NCBI GenBank assembly: GCA_026008535.1
Contig: BRKX01000014.1
Location: 56,469,006 to 56,533,005 of the forward strand
Direction: 5' to 3'
Source: Perilla frutescens
Taxonomy: Eukaryota; Streptophyta; Magnoliopsida; Lamiales; Lamiaceae
DNA: 64,000 nt
In this document: piece by piece, positions 38,265 through 51,624 of the stretch
How positions within the stretch are numbered: position 1 is the first letter of the stretch
Layout of the letters: each line of letters starts with the position of its first letter
Position numbers and translations under genes: made by a program
Notes under the pieces: model-generated
The model's database searches: none
Told to the model about the DNA's origin: nothing
Seen by the model: the letters and a program-made list of their open reading frames with translations, nothing else

Positions 38265-40069
38265 TTCTGGAGAGAGTTATAGCCGTTTTACTGACGGCTG
38301 CCAGAAAACGGGGCCAAATCTGGCGACCGGCCAAAGGGGTACCCCTTTGGGCGGGCTCAAAAATTTGATTTTTTCAAAAGTGGACGGATTAGGCATATAG
38401 GATCGTATGGATTGATTCATAATGGACTCTAGTGTTCAAAAATGCTAGACTCAATGAAAAACCCGACGTTCACCCCGATCCCTACATAAGAGGTGACGGT
38501 TTTGGAAATCAACTTGATAATCACCTAGAGGCCGACTCAGATAGGGTTTCTAACAGTTCGAATTTTGGTAGGGTAGATATTTGAGTTAGGAATCCAACGC
38601 GATAAGAATCACGGGTAAAGCTTACTTCTGAAGAGAGTTATAGCCGTTTTACTGAAGGCTGCCAGAAAATGGGGCCAAATCTGGCCACCGGCCAAAGGGG
38701 TACCCCTTTGGGCGGGCTAAAAAATTTGATTTTTTCAAAAGTGGACGGATTAGGCATATATGATCGTATGGATTGATTCATAATGGACTCTAGTGTTCAA
38801 AAATGCTAGACTCAATGAAAAACCCGACGTTCACCCCGATCCCTATATAAGAGGTGACGGTTTTGGAAATCAACTTGATAATCACCTAGAGGCCGACTCA
38901 GATAGGGTTTCTACCATTTCGACTTTTGGCAGGGTAGATATTTGAGGTAGGAATCCAACGCAACAAGAATCACGGGTAAAGCTTACTTCTGGAGAGAGTT
39001 ATAGCCGTTTTACTGACGGCTGCCAGAAAACGGGGCCAAATCTGGCGACCGGCCAAAGGGGTACCCCTTTGGGCGGGCTCAAAAATTTGATTTTTTCAAA
39101 AGTGGACGGATTAGGCATATATGATCGTATGGATTGATTCATAATGGACTCTAGTGTTCAAAAATGCTAGACTCAATGAAAAACCCGACGTTCACCCCGA
39201 TCCCTACATAAGAGGTGACGGTTTTGGAAATCAACTTGATAATTACCTAGAGGCCGACTCAGATAGGGTTTCTACCAGTTCGAATTTTGGTAGGGTAGAT
39301 ATTTGAGTTAGGAATCCAACGTGAGAAGAATCGCGGGTAAAGCTTACTTCTGGAGAGAGTTATAGCCGTTTTACTGACGGCTGCCAGAAAACGGGGCCAA
39401 ATCTGGCCACCGGCCAAAGGGGTACCCCTTTGGGCGGGCTAAAAAATTTGATTTTTTCAAAAGTGGACGGATTAGGCATATATGATCGTATGGATTGATT
39501 CATAATGGACTCTAGTGTTCAAAAATGCTAGACTCAATGAAAAACCCGACGTTCACCCCGATCCCTACATAAGAGGTGACGGTTTTGGAAATCAACTTGA
39601 TAATCACCTAGAGGCCGACTCAGATAGGGTTTCTATCATTTCGACTTTTGGCAGGGTAGATATTTGAGGTAGGAATCCAACGCAACAAGAATCACGGGTA
39701 AAGCTTACTTCTGGAGAGAGTTATAGCCGTTTTACTGACGGCTGCCAGAAAACGGGGCCAAATCTGGCCACCGGCCAAAGGGGTACCCCTTTGGGCGGGC
39801 TCAAAAATTTGATTTTTTCAAAAGTGGACGGATTAGGCATATATGATCGTATGGATTGATTCATAATGGACTCTAGTGTTCAAAAATGCTAGACTCAATG
39901 AAAAACCCGACGTTCACCCCGATCCCTACATAAGAGGTGACGGTTTTGGAAATCAACTTGATAATCACCTAGAGGCCGACTCAGATAGGGTTTCTACCAT
40001 TTCGACTTTTGGTAGGGTAGATATTTGAGGTAGGAATCCAACGCAACAAGAATCACGGGTAAAGCTTAC
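38265..40069. repeat. HOR of the shrinking series, 5-unit copy (1,805 bp)
   Basis: Units M107 to M111. Order: GGCGACC with GCATATAGGATCG, AACAGTTCGAAT and GCGATAAG; TTCTGAAG with GAAGG, GGCTAAAA, TACCATT and GGCAGGG; GGCGACC with TTACC, ACCAG and GTGAGAAG; GGCTAAAA with TATCATT and GGCAGGG; and TACCATT with GGTAGGG. The GCATATAGG marker at 38,393 returns at 40,198. Confidence 0.92.
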
Positions 40070-41513
40070 TTCTGGAGAGAGTTATAGCCGTTTTACTGAC
40101 GGCTGCCAGAAAACGGGGCCAAATCTGGCGACCGGCCAAAGGGGTACCCCTTTGGGCGGGCTCAAAAATTTGATTTTTTCAAAAGTGGACGGATTAGGCA
40201 TATAGGATCGTATGGATTGATTCATAATGGACTCTAGTGTTCAAAAATGCTAGACTCAATGAAAAACCCGACGTTCACCCCGATCCCTACATAAGAGGTG
40301 ACGGTTTTGGAAATCAACTTGATAATCACCTAGAGGCCGACTCAGATAGGGTTTCTAACAGTTCGAATTTTGGTAGGGTAGATATTTGAGTTAGGAATCC
40401 AACGCGATAAGAATCACGGGTAAAGCTTACTTCTGAAGAGAGTTATAGCCGTTTTACTGAAGGCTGCCAGAAAATGGGGCCAAATCTGGCCACCGGCCAA
40501 AGGGGTACCCCTTTGGGCGGGCTAAAAAATTTGATTTTTTCAAAAGTGGACGGATTAGGCATATATGATCGTATGGATTGATTCATAATGGACTCTAGTG
40601 TTCAAAAATGCTAGACTCAATGAAAAACCCGACGTTCACCCCGATCCCTACATAAGAGGTGACGGTTTTGGAAATCAACTTGATAATTACCTAGAGGCCG
40701 ACTCAGATAGGGTTTCTACCAGTTCGAATTTTGGTAGGGTAGATATTTGAGTTAGGAATCCAACGTGAGAAGAATCGCGGGTAAAGCTTACTTCTGGAGA
40801 GAGTTATAGCCGTTTTACTGACGGCTGCCAGAAAACGGGGCCAAATCTGGCCACCGGCCAAAGGGGTACCCCTTTGGGCGGGCTAAAAAATTTGATTTTT
40901 TCAAAAGTGGACGGATTAGGCATATATGATCGTATGGATTGATTCATAATGGACTCTAGTGTTCAAAAATGCTAGACTCAATGAAAAACCCGACGTTCAC
41001 CCCGATCCCTACATAAGAGGTGACGGTTTTGGAAATCAACTTGATAATCACCTAGAGGCCGACTCAGATAGGGTTTCTATCATTTCGACTTTTGGCAGGG
41101 TAGATATTTGAGGTAGGAATCCAACGCAACAAGAATCACGGGTAAAGCTTACTTCTGGAGAGAGTTATAGCCGTTTTACTGACGGCTGCCAGAAAACGGG
41201 GCCAAATCTGGCCACCGGCCAAAGGGGTACCCCTTTGGGCGGGCTCAAAAATTTGATTTTTTCAAAAGTGGACGGATTAGGCATATATGATCGTATGGAT
41301 TGATTCATAATGGACTCTAGTGTTCAAAAATGCTAGACTCAATGAAAAACCCGACGTTCACCCCGATCCCTACATAAGAGGTGACGGTTTTGGAAATCAA
41401 CTTGATAATCACCTAGAGGCCGACTCAGATAGGGTTTCTACCATTTCGACTTTTGGTAGGGTAGATATTTGAGGTAGGAATCCAACGCAACAAGAATCAC
41501 GGGTAAAGCTTAC
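40070..41513. repeat. HOR of the shrinking series, 4-unit copy (1,444 bp)
   Basis: Units M112 to M115. Same order as the 5-unit copy with one unit missing. The unit at 40,431 is a hybrid: its left part (TTCTGAAG, GAAGG, AATGGGG, GGCTAAAA) matches 38,626, and its right part (TTACC, ACCAG, GTGAGAAG) matches the end of 38,987-39,347. The junction lies between about 40,527 and 40,687. Confidence 0.92.
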
Positions 41514-42596
41514 TTCTGGAGAGAGTTATAGCCGTTTTACTGACGGCTGCCAGAAAACGGGGCCAAATCTGGCGACCGGCCAAAGGGGTACCCCTTTGGG
41601 CGGGCTCAAAAATTTGATTTTTTCAAAAGTGGACGGATTAGGCATATAGGATCGTATGGATTGATTCATAATGGACTCTAGTGTTCAAAAATGCTAGACT
41701 CAATGAAAAACCCGACGTTCACCCCGATCCCTACATAAGAGGTGACGGTTTTGGAAATCAACTTGATAATCACCTAGAGGCCGACTCAGATAGGGTTTCT
41801 AACAGTTCGAATTTTGGTAGGGTAGATATTTGAGTTAGGAATCCAACGCGATAAGAATCACGGGTAAAGCTTACTTCTGAAGAGAGTTATAGCCGTTTTA
41901 CTGAAGGCTGCCAGAAAATGGGGCCAAATCTGGCCACCGGCCAAAGGGGTACCCCTTTGGGCGGGCTAAAAAATTTGATTTTTTCAAAAGTGGACGGATT
42001 AGGCATATATGATCGTATGGATTGATTCATAATGGACTCTAGTGTTCAAAAATGCTAGACTCAATGAAAAACCCGACGTTCACCCCGATCCCTACATAAG
42101 AGGTGACGGTTTTGGAAATCAACTTGATAATCACCTAGAGGCCGACTCAGATAGGGTTTCTACCATTTCGACTTTTGGCAGGGTAGATATTTGAGGTAGG
42201 AATCCAACGCAACAAGAATCACGGGTAAAGCTTACTTCTGGAGAGAGTTATAGCCGTTTTACTGACGGCTGCCAGAAAACGGGGCCAAATCTGGCCACCG
42301 GCCAAAGGGGTACCCCTTTGGGCGGGCTCAAAAATTTGATTTTTTCAAAAGTGGACGGATTAGGCATATATGATCGTATGGATTGATTCATAATGGACTC
42401 TAGTGTTCAAAAATGCTAGACTCAATGAAAAACCCGACGTTCACCCCGATCCCTACATAAGAGGTGACGGTTTTGGAAATCAACTTGATAATCACCTAGA
42501 GGCCGACTCAGATAGGGTTTCTACCATTTCGACTTTTGGTAGGGTAGATATTTGAGGTAGGAATCCAATGCAACAAGAATCACGGGTAAAGCTTAC
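41514..42596. repeat. HOR of the shrinking series, 3-unit copy (1,083 bp)
   Basis: Units M116 to M118. It keeps the GCATATAGG/GCGATAAG unit, the TTCTGAAG/GGCAGGG unit and the TACCATT/GGTAGGG unit, and lacks the GTGAGAAG and TATCATT units. The next GCATATAGG is at 42,725, 1,083 bp after the one at 41,642. Confidence 0.92.
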
Positions 42597-45500
42597 TTCT
42601 GGAGAGAGTTATAGCCGTTTTACTGACGGCTGCCAGAAAACGGGGCCAAATCTGGCGACCGGCCAAAGGGGTACCCCTTTGGGCGGGCTCAAAAATTTGA
42701 TTTTTTCAAAAGTGGACGGATTAGGCATATAGGATCGTATGGATTGATTCATAATGGACTCTAGTGTTCAAAAATGCTAGACTCAATGAAAAACCCGACG
42801 TTCACCCCGATCCCTACATAAGAGGTGACGGTTTTGGAAATCAACTTGATAATCACCTAGAGGCCGACTCAGATAGGGTTTCTACCAGTTCGAATTTTGG
42901 TAGGGTAGATATTTGAGTTAGGAATCCAACGTGAGAAGAATCGCGGGTAAAGCTTACTTCTGGAGAGAGTTATAGCCGTTTTACTGAAGGCTGCCAGAAA
43001 ACGGGGCCAAATCTGGCCACCGGCCAAAGGGGTACCCCTTTGGGCGGGCTCAAAAATTTGATTTTTTCAAAATTGGACGGATTAGGCATATATGATCGTA
43101 TGGATTGATTCATAATGGACTCTAGTGTTCAAAAATGCTAGACTCAATGAAAAACCCGACGTTCACCCCGATCCCTACATAAGAGGTGACGGTTTTGGAA
43201 ATCAACTTGATAATTACCTAGAGGCCGACTCAGATAGGGTTTCTAACAGTTCGACTTTTGGTAGGGTAGATATTTGAGTTAGGAATCCAACGCAATAAGA
43301 ATCACGGGTAAAGCTTACTTCTGGAGAGAGTTATAGCCGTTTTACTGACGGCTGCCAGAAAACGGGGCCAAATCTGGCCACCGGGCAAAGGGGTACCCCT
43401 TTGGGCGGGCTCAAAAATTTGATTTTTTCAAAAGTGGACGGATTAGGCATATATGATCGTATGGATTGATTCATAATGGACTCTAGTGTTCAAAAATGCT
43501 AGACTCAATGAAAAACCCGACGTTCACCCCGATCCCTACATAAGAGGTGACGGTTTTGGAAATCAACTTGATAATTACCTAGAGGCCGACTCAGATAGGG
43601 TTTCTAACAGTTCGACTTTTGGTAGGGTAGATATTTGAGTTAGGAATCCAACGCAACAAGAATCACGGGTAAAGCTTACTTCTGGAGAGAGTTATAGCCG
43701 TTTTACTGACGGCTGCCAGAAAACGGGGCCAAATCTGGCCACCGGGCAAAGGGGTACCCCTTTGGGCGGGCTCAAAAATTTGATTTTTTCAAAAGTGGAC
43801 GGATTAGGCATATATGATCGTATGGATTGATTCATAATGGACTCTAGTGTTCAAAAATGCTAGACTCAATGAAAAACCCGACGTTCACCCCGATCCCTAC
43901 ATAAGAGGTGACGGTTTTGGAAATCCACTTGATAATCACCTAGAGGCCGACTCAGATAGGGTTTCTACAATTTCGACTTTTGGCAGGGTAGATATTTGAG
44001 GTAGGAATCCAACGCAACAAGAATCACGGGTAAAGCTTACTTCTGGAGAGAGTTATAGCCGTTTTACTGACGGCTGCCAGAAAACGGGGCCAAATCTGGC
44101 CACCGGCCAAAGGGGTACCCCTTTGGGCGGGCTCAAAAATTTGATTTTTTCAAAAGTGGACGGATTAGGCATATATGATCGTATGGATTGATTCATAATG
44201 GACTCTAGTGTTCAAAAATGCTAGGCTCAATGAAAAACCCGACGTTCACCCCGATCCCTACATAAGAGGTGACGGTTTTGGAAATCAACTTGATAATAAC
44301 CTAGAGGCCGACTCAGATAGGATTTCTACCATTTCGACTTTTGGTAGGGTAGATATTTGAGGTAGGAATCCAATGCAACAAGAATCACGGGTAAAGCTTA
44401 CTTCTGGAGAGAGTTATAGCCGTTTTACTGACGGCTGCCAGAAAACGGGGCCAAATCTGGCCACCGGCCAAAGGGGTACCCCTTTGGGCGGGCTCAAAAA
44501 TTTGATTTTTTCAAAAGTGGACGGATTAGGCATATAGGATCGTATGGATTGATTCATAATGGACTCTAGTGTTCAAAAATGCTAGACTCAATGAAAAACC
44601 CGACGTTCACCCCGATCCCTACATAAGAGGTGACGGTTTTGGAAATCAACTTGATAATCACCTAGAGGCCGACTCAGATAGGGTTTCTACCAGTTCGAAT
44701 TTTGGTAGGGTAGATATTTGAGTTAGAAATCCAACGTGAGAAGAATCGCGGGTAAAGCTTACTTCTGAAGAGAGTTATAGCCGTTTTACTGACGGCTGCC
44801 AGAAAACGGGGCCAAATCTGGCCACCGGGCAAAGGGGTACCCCTTTGGGCGGGCTCAAAAATTTGATTTTTTCAAAATTGGACGGATTAGGCATATATGA
44901 TCGTATGGATTGATTCATAATGGACTCTAGTGTTCAAAAATGCTAGACTCAATGAAAAACCCGACGTTCACCCCGATCCCTACATAAGAGGTGACGGTTT
45001 TGGAAATCAACTTGATAATTACCTAGAGGCCGACTCAGATAGGGTTTCTAACAGTTCGACTTTTGGTAGGGTAGATATTTGAGTTAGGAATCCAACGCAA
45101 TAAGAATCACGGGTAAAGCTTACTTCTGGAGAGAGTTATAGCCGTTTTACTGACGGCTGCCAGAAAATGGGGCCAAATCTGGCCACCGGCCAAAGGGGTA
45201 CCCCTTTGGGCGGGCTCAAAAATTTGATTTTTTCAAAAGTGGACGAATTAGACATATATGATCGTATGGATTGATTCATAATGGACTCTAGTGTTCAAAA
45301 ATGCTAGACTCAATGAAAAACCCGACGTTCACCCCGATCCCTACATAAGAGGTGACGGTTTTGGAAATCAACTTGATAATCACCTAGAGGCCGACTCAGA
45401 TAGGGTTTCTACCATTTCGACTTTTGGTAGGGTAGATATTTGAGGTAGGAATCCAACGCAACAAGAATCACGGGTAAAGCTTACTTCTGGAGAGAGTTAT

Positions 45501-47650
45501 AGCCGTTTTACTGACGGCTGCCAGAAAACGGGGCCAAATCTGGCGACCGGCCAAAGGGGTACCCCTTTGGGCGGGCTCAAAAATTTGATTTTTTCAAAAG
45601 TGGACGGATTAGGCATATATGATCGTATGGATTGATTCATAATGGAGTCTAGTGTTCAAAAATGCTAGACTCAATGAAAAACCCGACGTTCACCCCGATC
45701 CCTACATAAGAGGTGACGGTTTTGGAAATCAACTTGATAATCACCTAGAGGCCGACTCAGATAGGGTTTCTACCAGTTCGAATTTTAGTAGGGTAGATAT
45801 TTGAGTTAGTAATCCAACGTGAGAAGAATCGCGGGTAAAGCTTACTTCTGGAGAGAGTTATAGCCGTTTTACTAAAGGCTGCCAGAAAACGGGGCCAAAT
45901 CTGGCCACCGGCCAAAGGGGTACCCCTTTGGGCGGGCTCAAAAATTTGATTTTTTCAAAAGTGGACAGATTAGGCATATATGATCGTATGGATTGATTCA
46001 TAATGGACTCTAGTGTTCAAAAATGCTAGACTCAATGAAAAACCCGACGTTGACCCCGATCCCTACATAAGAGGTGACGGTTTTGGAAATCAACTTGATA
46101 ATTACCTAGAGGCCGACTCAGATAGGGTTTCTAACAGTTCGACTTTTGGTAGGGTAGATATTTGAGTTAGGAATCCAACGCAATAAGAATCACGGGTAAA
46201 GCTTACTTCTGGAGAGAGTTATAGCCGTTTTACTGACGGCTGCCAGAAAACGGGGCCAAATCTGGCCACCGGGCAAAGGGGTACCCCTTTGGGCGGGCTC
46301 AAAAATTTGATTTTTTCAAAAGTGGACGGATTAGGCATATATGATCGTATGGATTGATTCATAATGGACTCTAGTGTTCAAAAATGCTAGACTCAATGAA
46401 AAACCCGACGTTCACCCCGATCCCTACATAAGAGGTGACGGTTTTGGAAATCAACTTGATAATCACCTAGAGGCCGACTCAGATAGGGTTTCTACCAGTT
46501 CGAATTTTGGTAGGGTAGATATTTGAGTTAGGAATCCAACGTGAGAAGAATCGCGGGTAAAGCTTACTTCTGGAGAGAGTTATAGCCGTTTTACTGAAGG
46601 CTGCCAGAAAACGGGGCCAAATCTGGCCACCGGCCAAAGGGGTACCCCTTTGGGCGGGCTCAAAAATTTGATTTTTTCAAAAGTGGACGGATTAGGCATA
46701 TATGATCGTATGGATTGATTCATAATGGACTCTAGTGTTCAAAAATGCTAGACTCAATGAAAAACCCGACGTTCACCCCGATCCCTACATAAGAAGTGAC
46801 GGTTTTGGAAATCCACTTGATAATCACCTAGTGGCTGACTCAGATAGGGTTTCTACCGGTTCGACTTTTGGTAGTGTAGATATTTGAGTTAGGAATCCAA
46901 CGCAACAAGAATCACGGGTAAAGCTTACTTCTGGAGAGAGTTATAGCCGTTTTACTGACGGCTGCTAGAAAACGGGGCCAAATCTGGCCACCGGACAAAG
47001 GGGTACCCCTTTGGGCGGGCTCAAAAATTTGATTTTTTCAAAAGTGGACGGATTAGACATATATGATCGTATGGATTGATTCATAATGGACTCTAGTGTT
47101 CAAAAATGCTAGACTCAATGAAAAACCCGACGTTCACCCCGATCCCTACATAAGAGGTGACGGTTTTGGAAATCAACTTGATAATCACCTAGAGGCCGAC
47201 TCAGATAGGGTTTCTACCGGTTCGACTTTTGGTAGGGTAGATATTTGAGTTAAGAATCCAACGCAACAAGAATCATGGGTAAAGCTTACTTCTAAAGAGA
47301 GTTATAGCCGTTTTACTGACGGCTGCCAGAAACCGGGGCCAAATCTGGCCACCGGCCAAAGGGGTACCCCTTTGGGCGGGCTCAAAAATTTGATTTTTTC
47401 AAAAGTGGACGGATTAGGCATATATGATCGTATGGATTGATTCATAATGGACTCTAGTGTTCAAAAATGCTAGACTCAATGAAAAACCCGACGTTCACCC
47501 CGATCCCTACATAAGAGGTGACGGTTTTGGAAATCAACTTGATAATCACCTAGAGGCCGACTCAGATAGGGTTTCTACCATTTCGACTTTTGGTAGGGTA
47601 GATATTTGAGGTAGGAATCCAACGCTACAAGAATCACGGGTAAAGCTTAC
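42597..47650. repeat. Satellite units M119 to M132, mixed sub-types
   Basis: Fourteen units. A fifth GCATATAGG copy is at 44,530, five units after 42,725; both are preceded by a unit ending AATGCAACAAG and followed by ACCAG/GTGAGAAG and AAAATTGG units, a remnant of the series to the left. ACCGGGCAAAGG marks 43,319, 43,680, 44,763 and 46,207. From 46,568 the GAAGTGACGG, GGAAATCCAC, GGCTGAC and GCTAG markers that dominate the right third appear. Private changes include ACGAATTAGACAT (45,244) and TTCTAAAGAG (47,290). Confidence 0.85.
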
Positions 47651-49818
47651 TTCTGGAGAGAGTTATAGCCGTTTTACTGACGGCTGCCAGAAAACGAGGC
47701 CAAATCTGGCCACCGGCCAAAGGGGTACCCCTTTGGGCGGGCTCAAAAATTTGATTTTTTCAAAAGTGGACGGATTAGGCATATATGATCGTATGGATTG
47801 ATTCATAATGGACTCTAGTGTTCAAAAATGCTAGACTCAATGAAAAACCCGACGTTCACCCCGATCCCTACATAAGAGGTGACGGTTTTGGAAATCAACT
47901 TGATAATCACCTAGAGGCCGACTCAGATAGGGTTTCTACCAGTTCGAATTTTGGTAGGGTAGATATTTGAGTTAGGAATCCAACGTGAAAAGAATCGCGG
48001 GTAAAGCTTACTTCTGGAGAGAGTTATAGCCGTTTTACTGAAGGCTGCCAGAAAACGGGGCCAAATCTGGCCACCGGCCAAAGGGGTACCCCTTTGGGCG
48101 GGCTCAAAAATTTGATTTGTTCAAAAGTGGACGGATTAGGCATATATGATCGTATGGATTGATTCATAATGGACTCTAGTGTTCAAAAATGCTAGACTCA
48201 ATGAAAAACCCGACGTTCACCCCGATCCCTACATAAGAAGTGACGGTTTTGGAAATCCACTTGATAATCACCTAGAGGCTGACTCAGATAGGGTTTCTAC
48301 CGGTTCGACTTTTGGTAGCGTAGATATTTGAGTTAGGAATCCAACGCAATAAGAATCACGGGTAAAGCTTACTTCTGGAGAGAGTTATAGCCGTTTTACT
48401 GACGGCTGCTAGAAAACGGGGCCAAATCTAGCCACCGGACAAAGGGGTACCCCTTTGGGCGGCCTCAAAAAATTTGATTTTTTCAAAAGTGGACGGATTA
48501 GGCATATATGATCGTATGGATTGATTCATAATGGACTCTAGTGTTCAAAAATGCTAGACTCAATGAAAAACCCGACGTTCACCCCGATCCCTACATAAGA
48601 GGTGACGGTTTTGGAAATCAACTTGATAATCACCTAGAGGCCGACTCAGATAGGGTTTCTACCGGTTTGACTTTTGGTAGGGTAGATATTTGAGTTAGGA
48701 ATCCAACGCAACAAGAATCACGGGTAAAGCTTACTTCTGGAGAGAGTTATAGCCGTTTTACTGACGGCTGCCAGAAAACGAGGCCAAATCTGGCCACCGG
48801 CCAAAGGGGTACCCCTTTGGGCGGGCTCAAAAATTTGATTTTTTCAAAAGTGGACGGATTAGGCATATATGATCGTATGGATTGATTCATAATGGACTCT
48901 AGTGTTCAAAAATGCTAGACTCAATGAAAAACCCGACGTTCACCCCGATCCCTACATAAGAGGTGACGGTTTTGGAAATCAACTTGATAATCACCTAGAG
49001 GCCGACTCAGATAGGGTTTCTACCAGTTCGAATTTTGGTAGGGTAGATATTTGAGTTAGGAATCCAACGTGAAAAGAATCGCGGGTAAAGCTTACTTCTG
49101 GAGAGAGTTATAGCCGTTTTACTGAAGGCTGCCAGAAAACGGGGCCAAATCTGGCCACCGGCCAAAGGGGTACCCCTTTGGGCGGGCTCAAAAATTTGAT
49201 TTGTTCAAAAGTGGACGGATTAGGCATATATGATCGTATGGATTGATTCATAATGGACTCTAGTGTTCAAAAATGCTAGACTCAATGAAAAACCCGACGT
49301 TCACCCCGATCCCTACATAAGAAGTGACGGTTTTGGAAATCCACTTGATAATCACCTAGAGGCTGACTCAGATAGGGTTTCTACCGGTTCGACTTTTGGT
49401 AGCGTAGATATTTTAGTTAGGAATCCAACGCAATAAGAATCACGGGTAAAGCTTACTTCTGGAGAGAGTTATAGCCGTTTTACTGACGGCTGCTAGAAAA
49501 CGGGGCCAAATCTGGCCACCGGACAAAGGGGTACCCCTTTGGGCGGCCTCAAAAAATTTGATTTTTTCAAAAGTGGACGGATTAGGCATATATGATCGTA
49601 TGGATTGATTCATAATGGACTCTAGTGTTCAAAAATGCTAGACTCAATGAAAAACCCGACGTTCACCCCGATCCCTACATAAGAGGTGACGGTTTTGGAA
49701 ATCCACTTGATAATCACCTAGAGGCTGACTCAGATAGGGTTTCTACCGGTTCGACTTTTGGTAGGGTAGATATTTGAGTTAGTAATCCAATGCAACAAGA
49801 ATCACGGGTAAAGCTTAC
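47651..49818. repeat. 3-unit HOR (1,084 bp), two tandem copies
   Basis: Copies are 47,651-48,734 and 48,735-49,818. Shared markers are AAACGAGGCC, GTGAAAAG, ATTTGTTC, GAAGTGACGG with GGAAATCCAC and GTAGCG, then a GCTAG unit of 362 bp with GGCGGCCTCAAAAAATTTG (one base gained). Differences include ATTTGAGTTAGG against ATTTTAGTTAGG (about 48,324 and 49,410). The third unit's end differs (TACCGGTTTG against GGCTGAC/GTTAGTAATCC). Confidence 0.9.
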
Positions 49819-51624
49819 TTCTGAAGAGAGTTATAGCCGTTTTACTGACGGCTGCTAGAAAACAGGGCCAAATCTGGCCACCGGCCAAAGGGGTACCCCT
49901 TTGGGCGGGCTCAAAAATTTGATTTTTTCAAAAGTGGACGGATTAGGCATATATGATCGTATGGATTGATTCATAATGGACTCTAGTGTTCAAAAATGAT
50001 AGACTCAATGAAAAACCCGACGTTCACCCCGATCCCTACATAAGAGGTGACGGTTTTGGAAATCAACTTGATAATCACCTAGAGGCCGACTCAGATAGGG
50101 TTTCTACCGGTTTGACTTTTGGTAGGGTAGATATTTGAGTTAGGAATCCAACGCAACAAGAATCACGGGTAAAGCTTACTTCTGGAGAGAGTTATTGCCG
50201 TTTTACTGACGGCTGCCAGAAAACGGGGCCAAATCTGACCACCGGCAAAAGGGGTACCCCTTTGGGCGGGCTCAAAAATTTGATTTATTCAAAAGTGGAC
50301 GGATTAGGCATATATGATCGTATGGATTGATTCATAATAGACTCTAGTGTTCAAAAATGCTAGACTCAATGAAAAACCCGACGTTCACCCTGATCCCTAC
50401 ATAAGAGGTGACGGTTTTGGAAATCCACTTGATAATCACCTAGAGGCTGACTCAGATGGGGTTTCTACCGGTTCGACTTTTGGTAGGGTAGATATTTGAG
50501 TTAGTAATCCAATGCAACAAGAATCACGGGTAAAGCTTACTTCTGAAGAGAGTTATAGCCGTTTTACTGACGGCTGCTAGAAAACGGGGCCAAATCTGGC
50601 CACCGGCCAAAGGGGTACCCCTTTGGGCGGGCTCAAAAATTTGATTTTTTCAAAAGTGGACGGATTAGGCATATATGATCGTATGGATTGATTCATAATG
50701 GACTCTAGTGTTCAAAAATGATAGACTCAATGAAAAACCCGACGTTCACCCCGATCCCTATATAAGAGGTGACGGTTTTGGAAATCAACTTGATAATCAC
50801 CTAGAGGCCGACTCAGATAGGGTTTCTACCGGTTCGACTTTTGGTAGGGTAGATATTTGAGTTAGTAATCCAATGCAACAAGAATCACGGGTAAAGCTTA
50901 CTTCTGAAGAGAGTTATAGCCGTTTTACTGACGGCTGCTAGAAAACCGGGCCAAATCTGGCCACTGGCCAAAGGGGTACCCTTTTGGGCAGGCTCAAAAA
51001 TTTGATTTTTTCAAAAGTGGACGGATTAGGCATATATGATCGTATGGATTGATTCATAATGGACTCTAGTGTTCAAAAATGATAGACTCAATGAAAAACC
51101 CGACGTTCACCCCGATCCCTACATAAGAGGTGACGGTTTTGGAAATCAACTTGATAATCACCTAGAGGCCGACTCAGATAGGGTTTCTACCGGTTCGACT
51201 TTTGGTAGGGTAGATATTTGAGTTTGGAATCCAACGCAACAAGAATCACGGGTAAAGCTTACTTCTGGAGAGAGTTATTGCCGTTTTACTGACGGCTGCC
51301 AGAAAACGGGGACAAATCTGGCCACCGGCAAAAGGGGTACCCCTTTGGGCGGGCTCAAAAATTTGATTTATTCATAAGTGGACGGATTAGGCATATATGA
51401 TCGTATGGATTGATTCATAATGGACTCTAGTGTTCAAAAATGCTAGACTCAATGAAAAACCCGATGTTCACCCCTGATCCCTACATAAGAGGTGACGGTT
51501 TTGGAAATCCACTTGATAATCACCTAGAGGCTGACTCAGATGGGGTTTCTACCGGTTCGACTTTTGGTAGGGTAGATATTTGAGTTAGTAATCCAATGCA
51601 ACAAGAATCACGGGTAAAGCTTAC
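49819..51624. repeat. Satellite units M139 to M143, two alternating types
   Basis: Type B units start TTCTGAAG and carry GCTAG and AATGATAG; type A units carry TTATTGCC, ATTTATTC and GGCTGACTCAGATGGGG with GTTAGTAATCCAATGC. Order is B, A, B, B, A, continuing into the next HOR. M142 (50,902) changes the right palindrome arm only (ACCCTTTTGG). M143 (51,263-51,624) is 362 bp, with an extra base in CCCCTGATCC. Confidence 0.88.
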
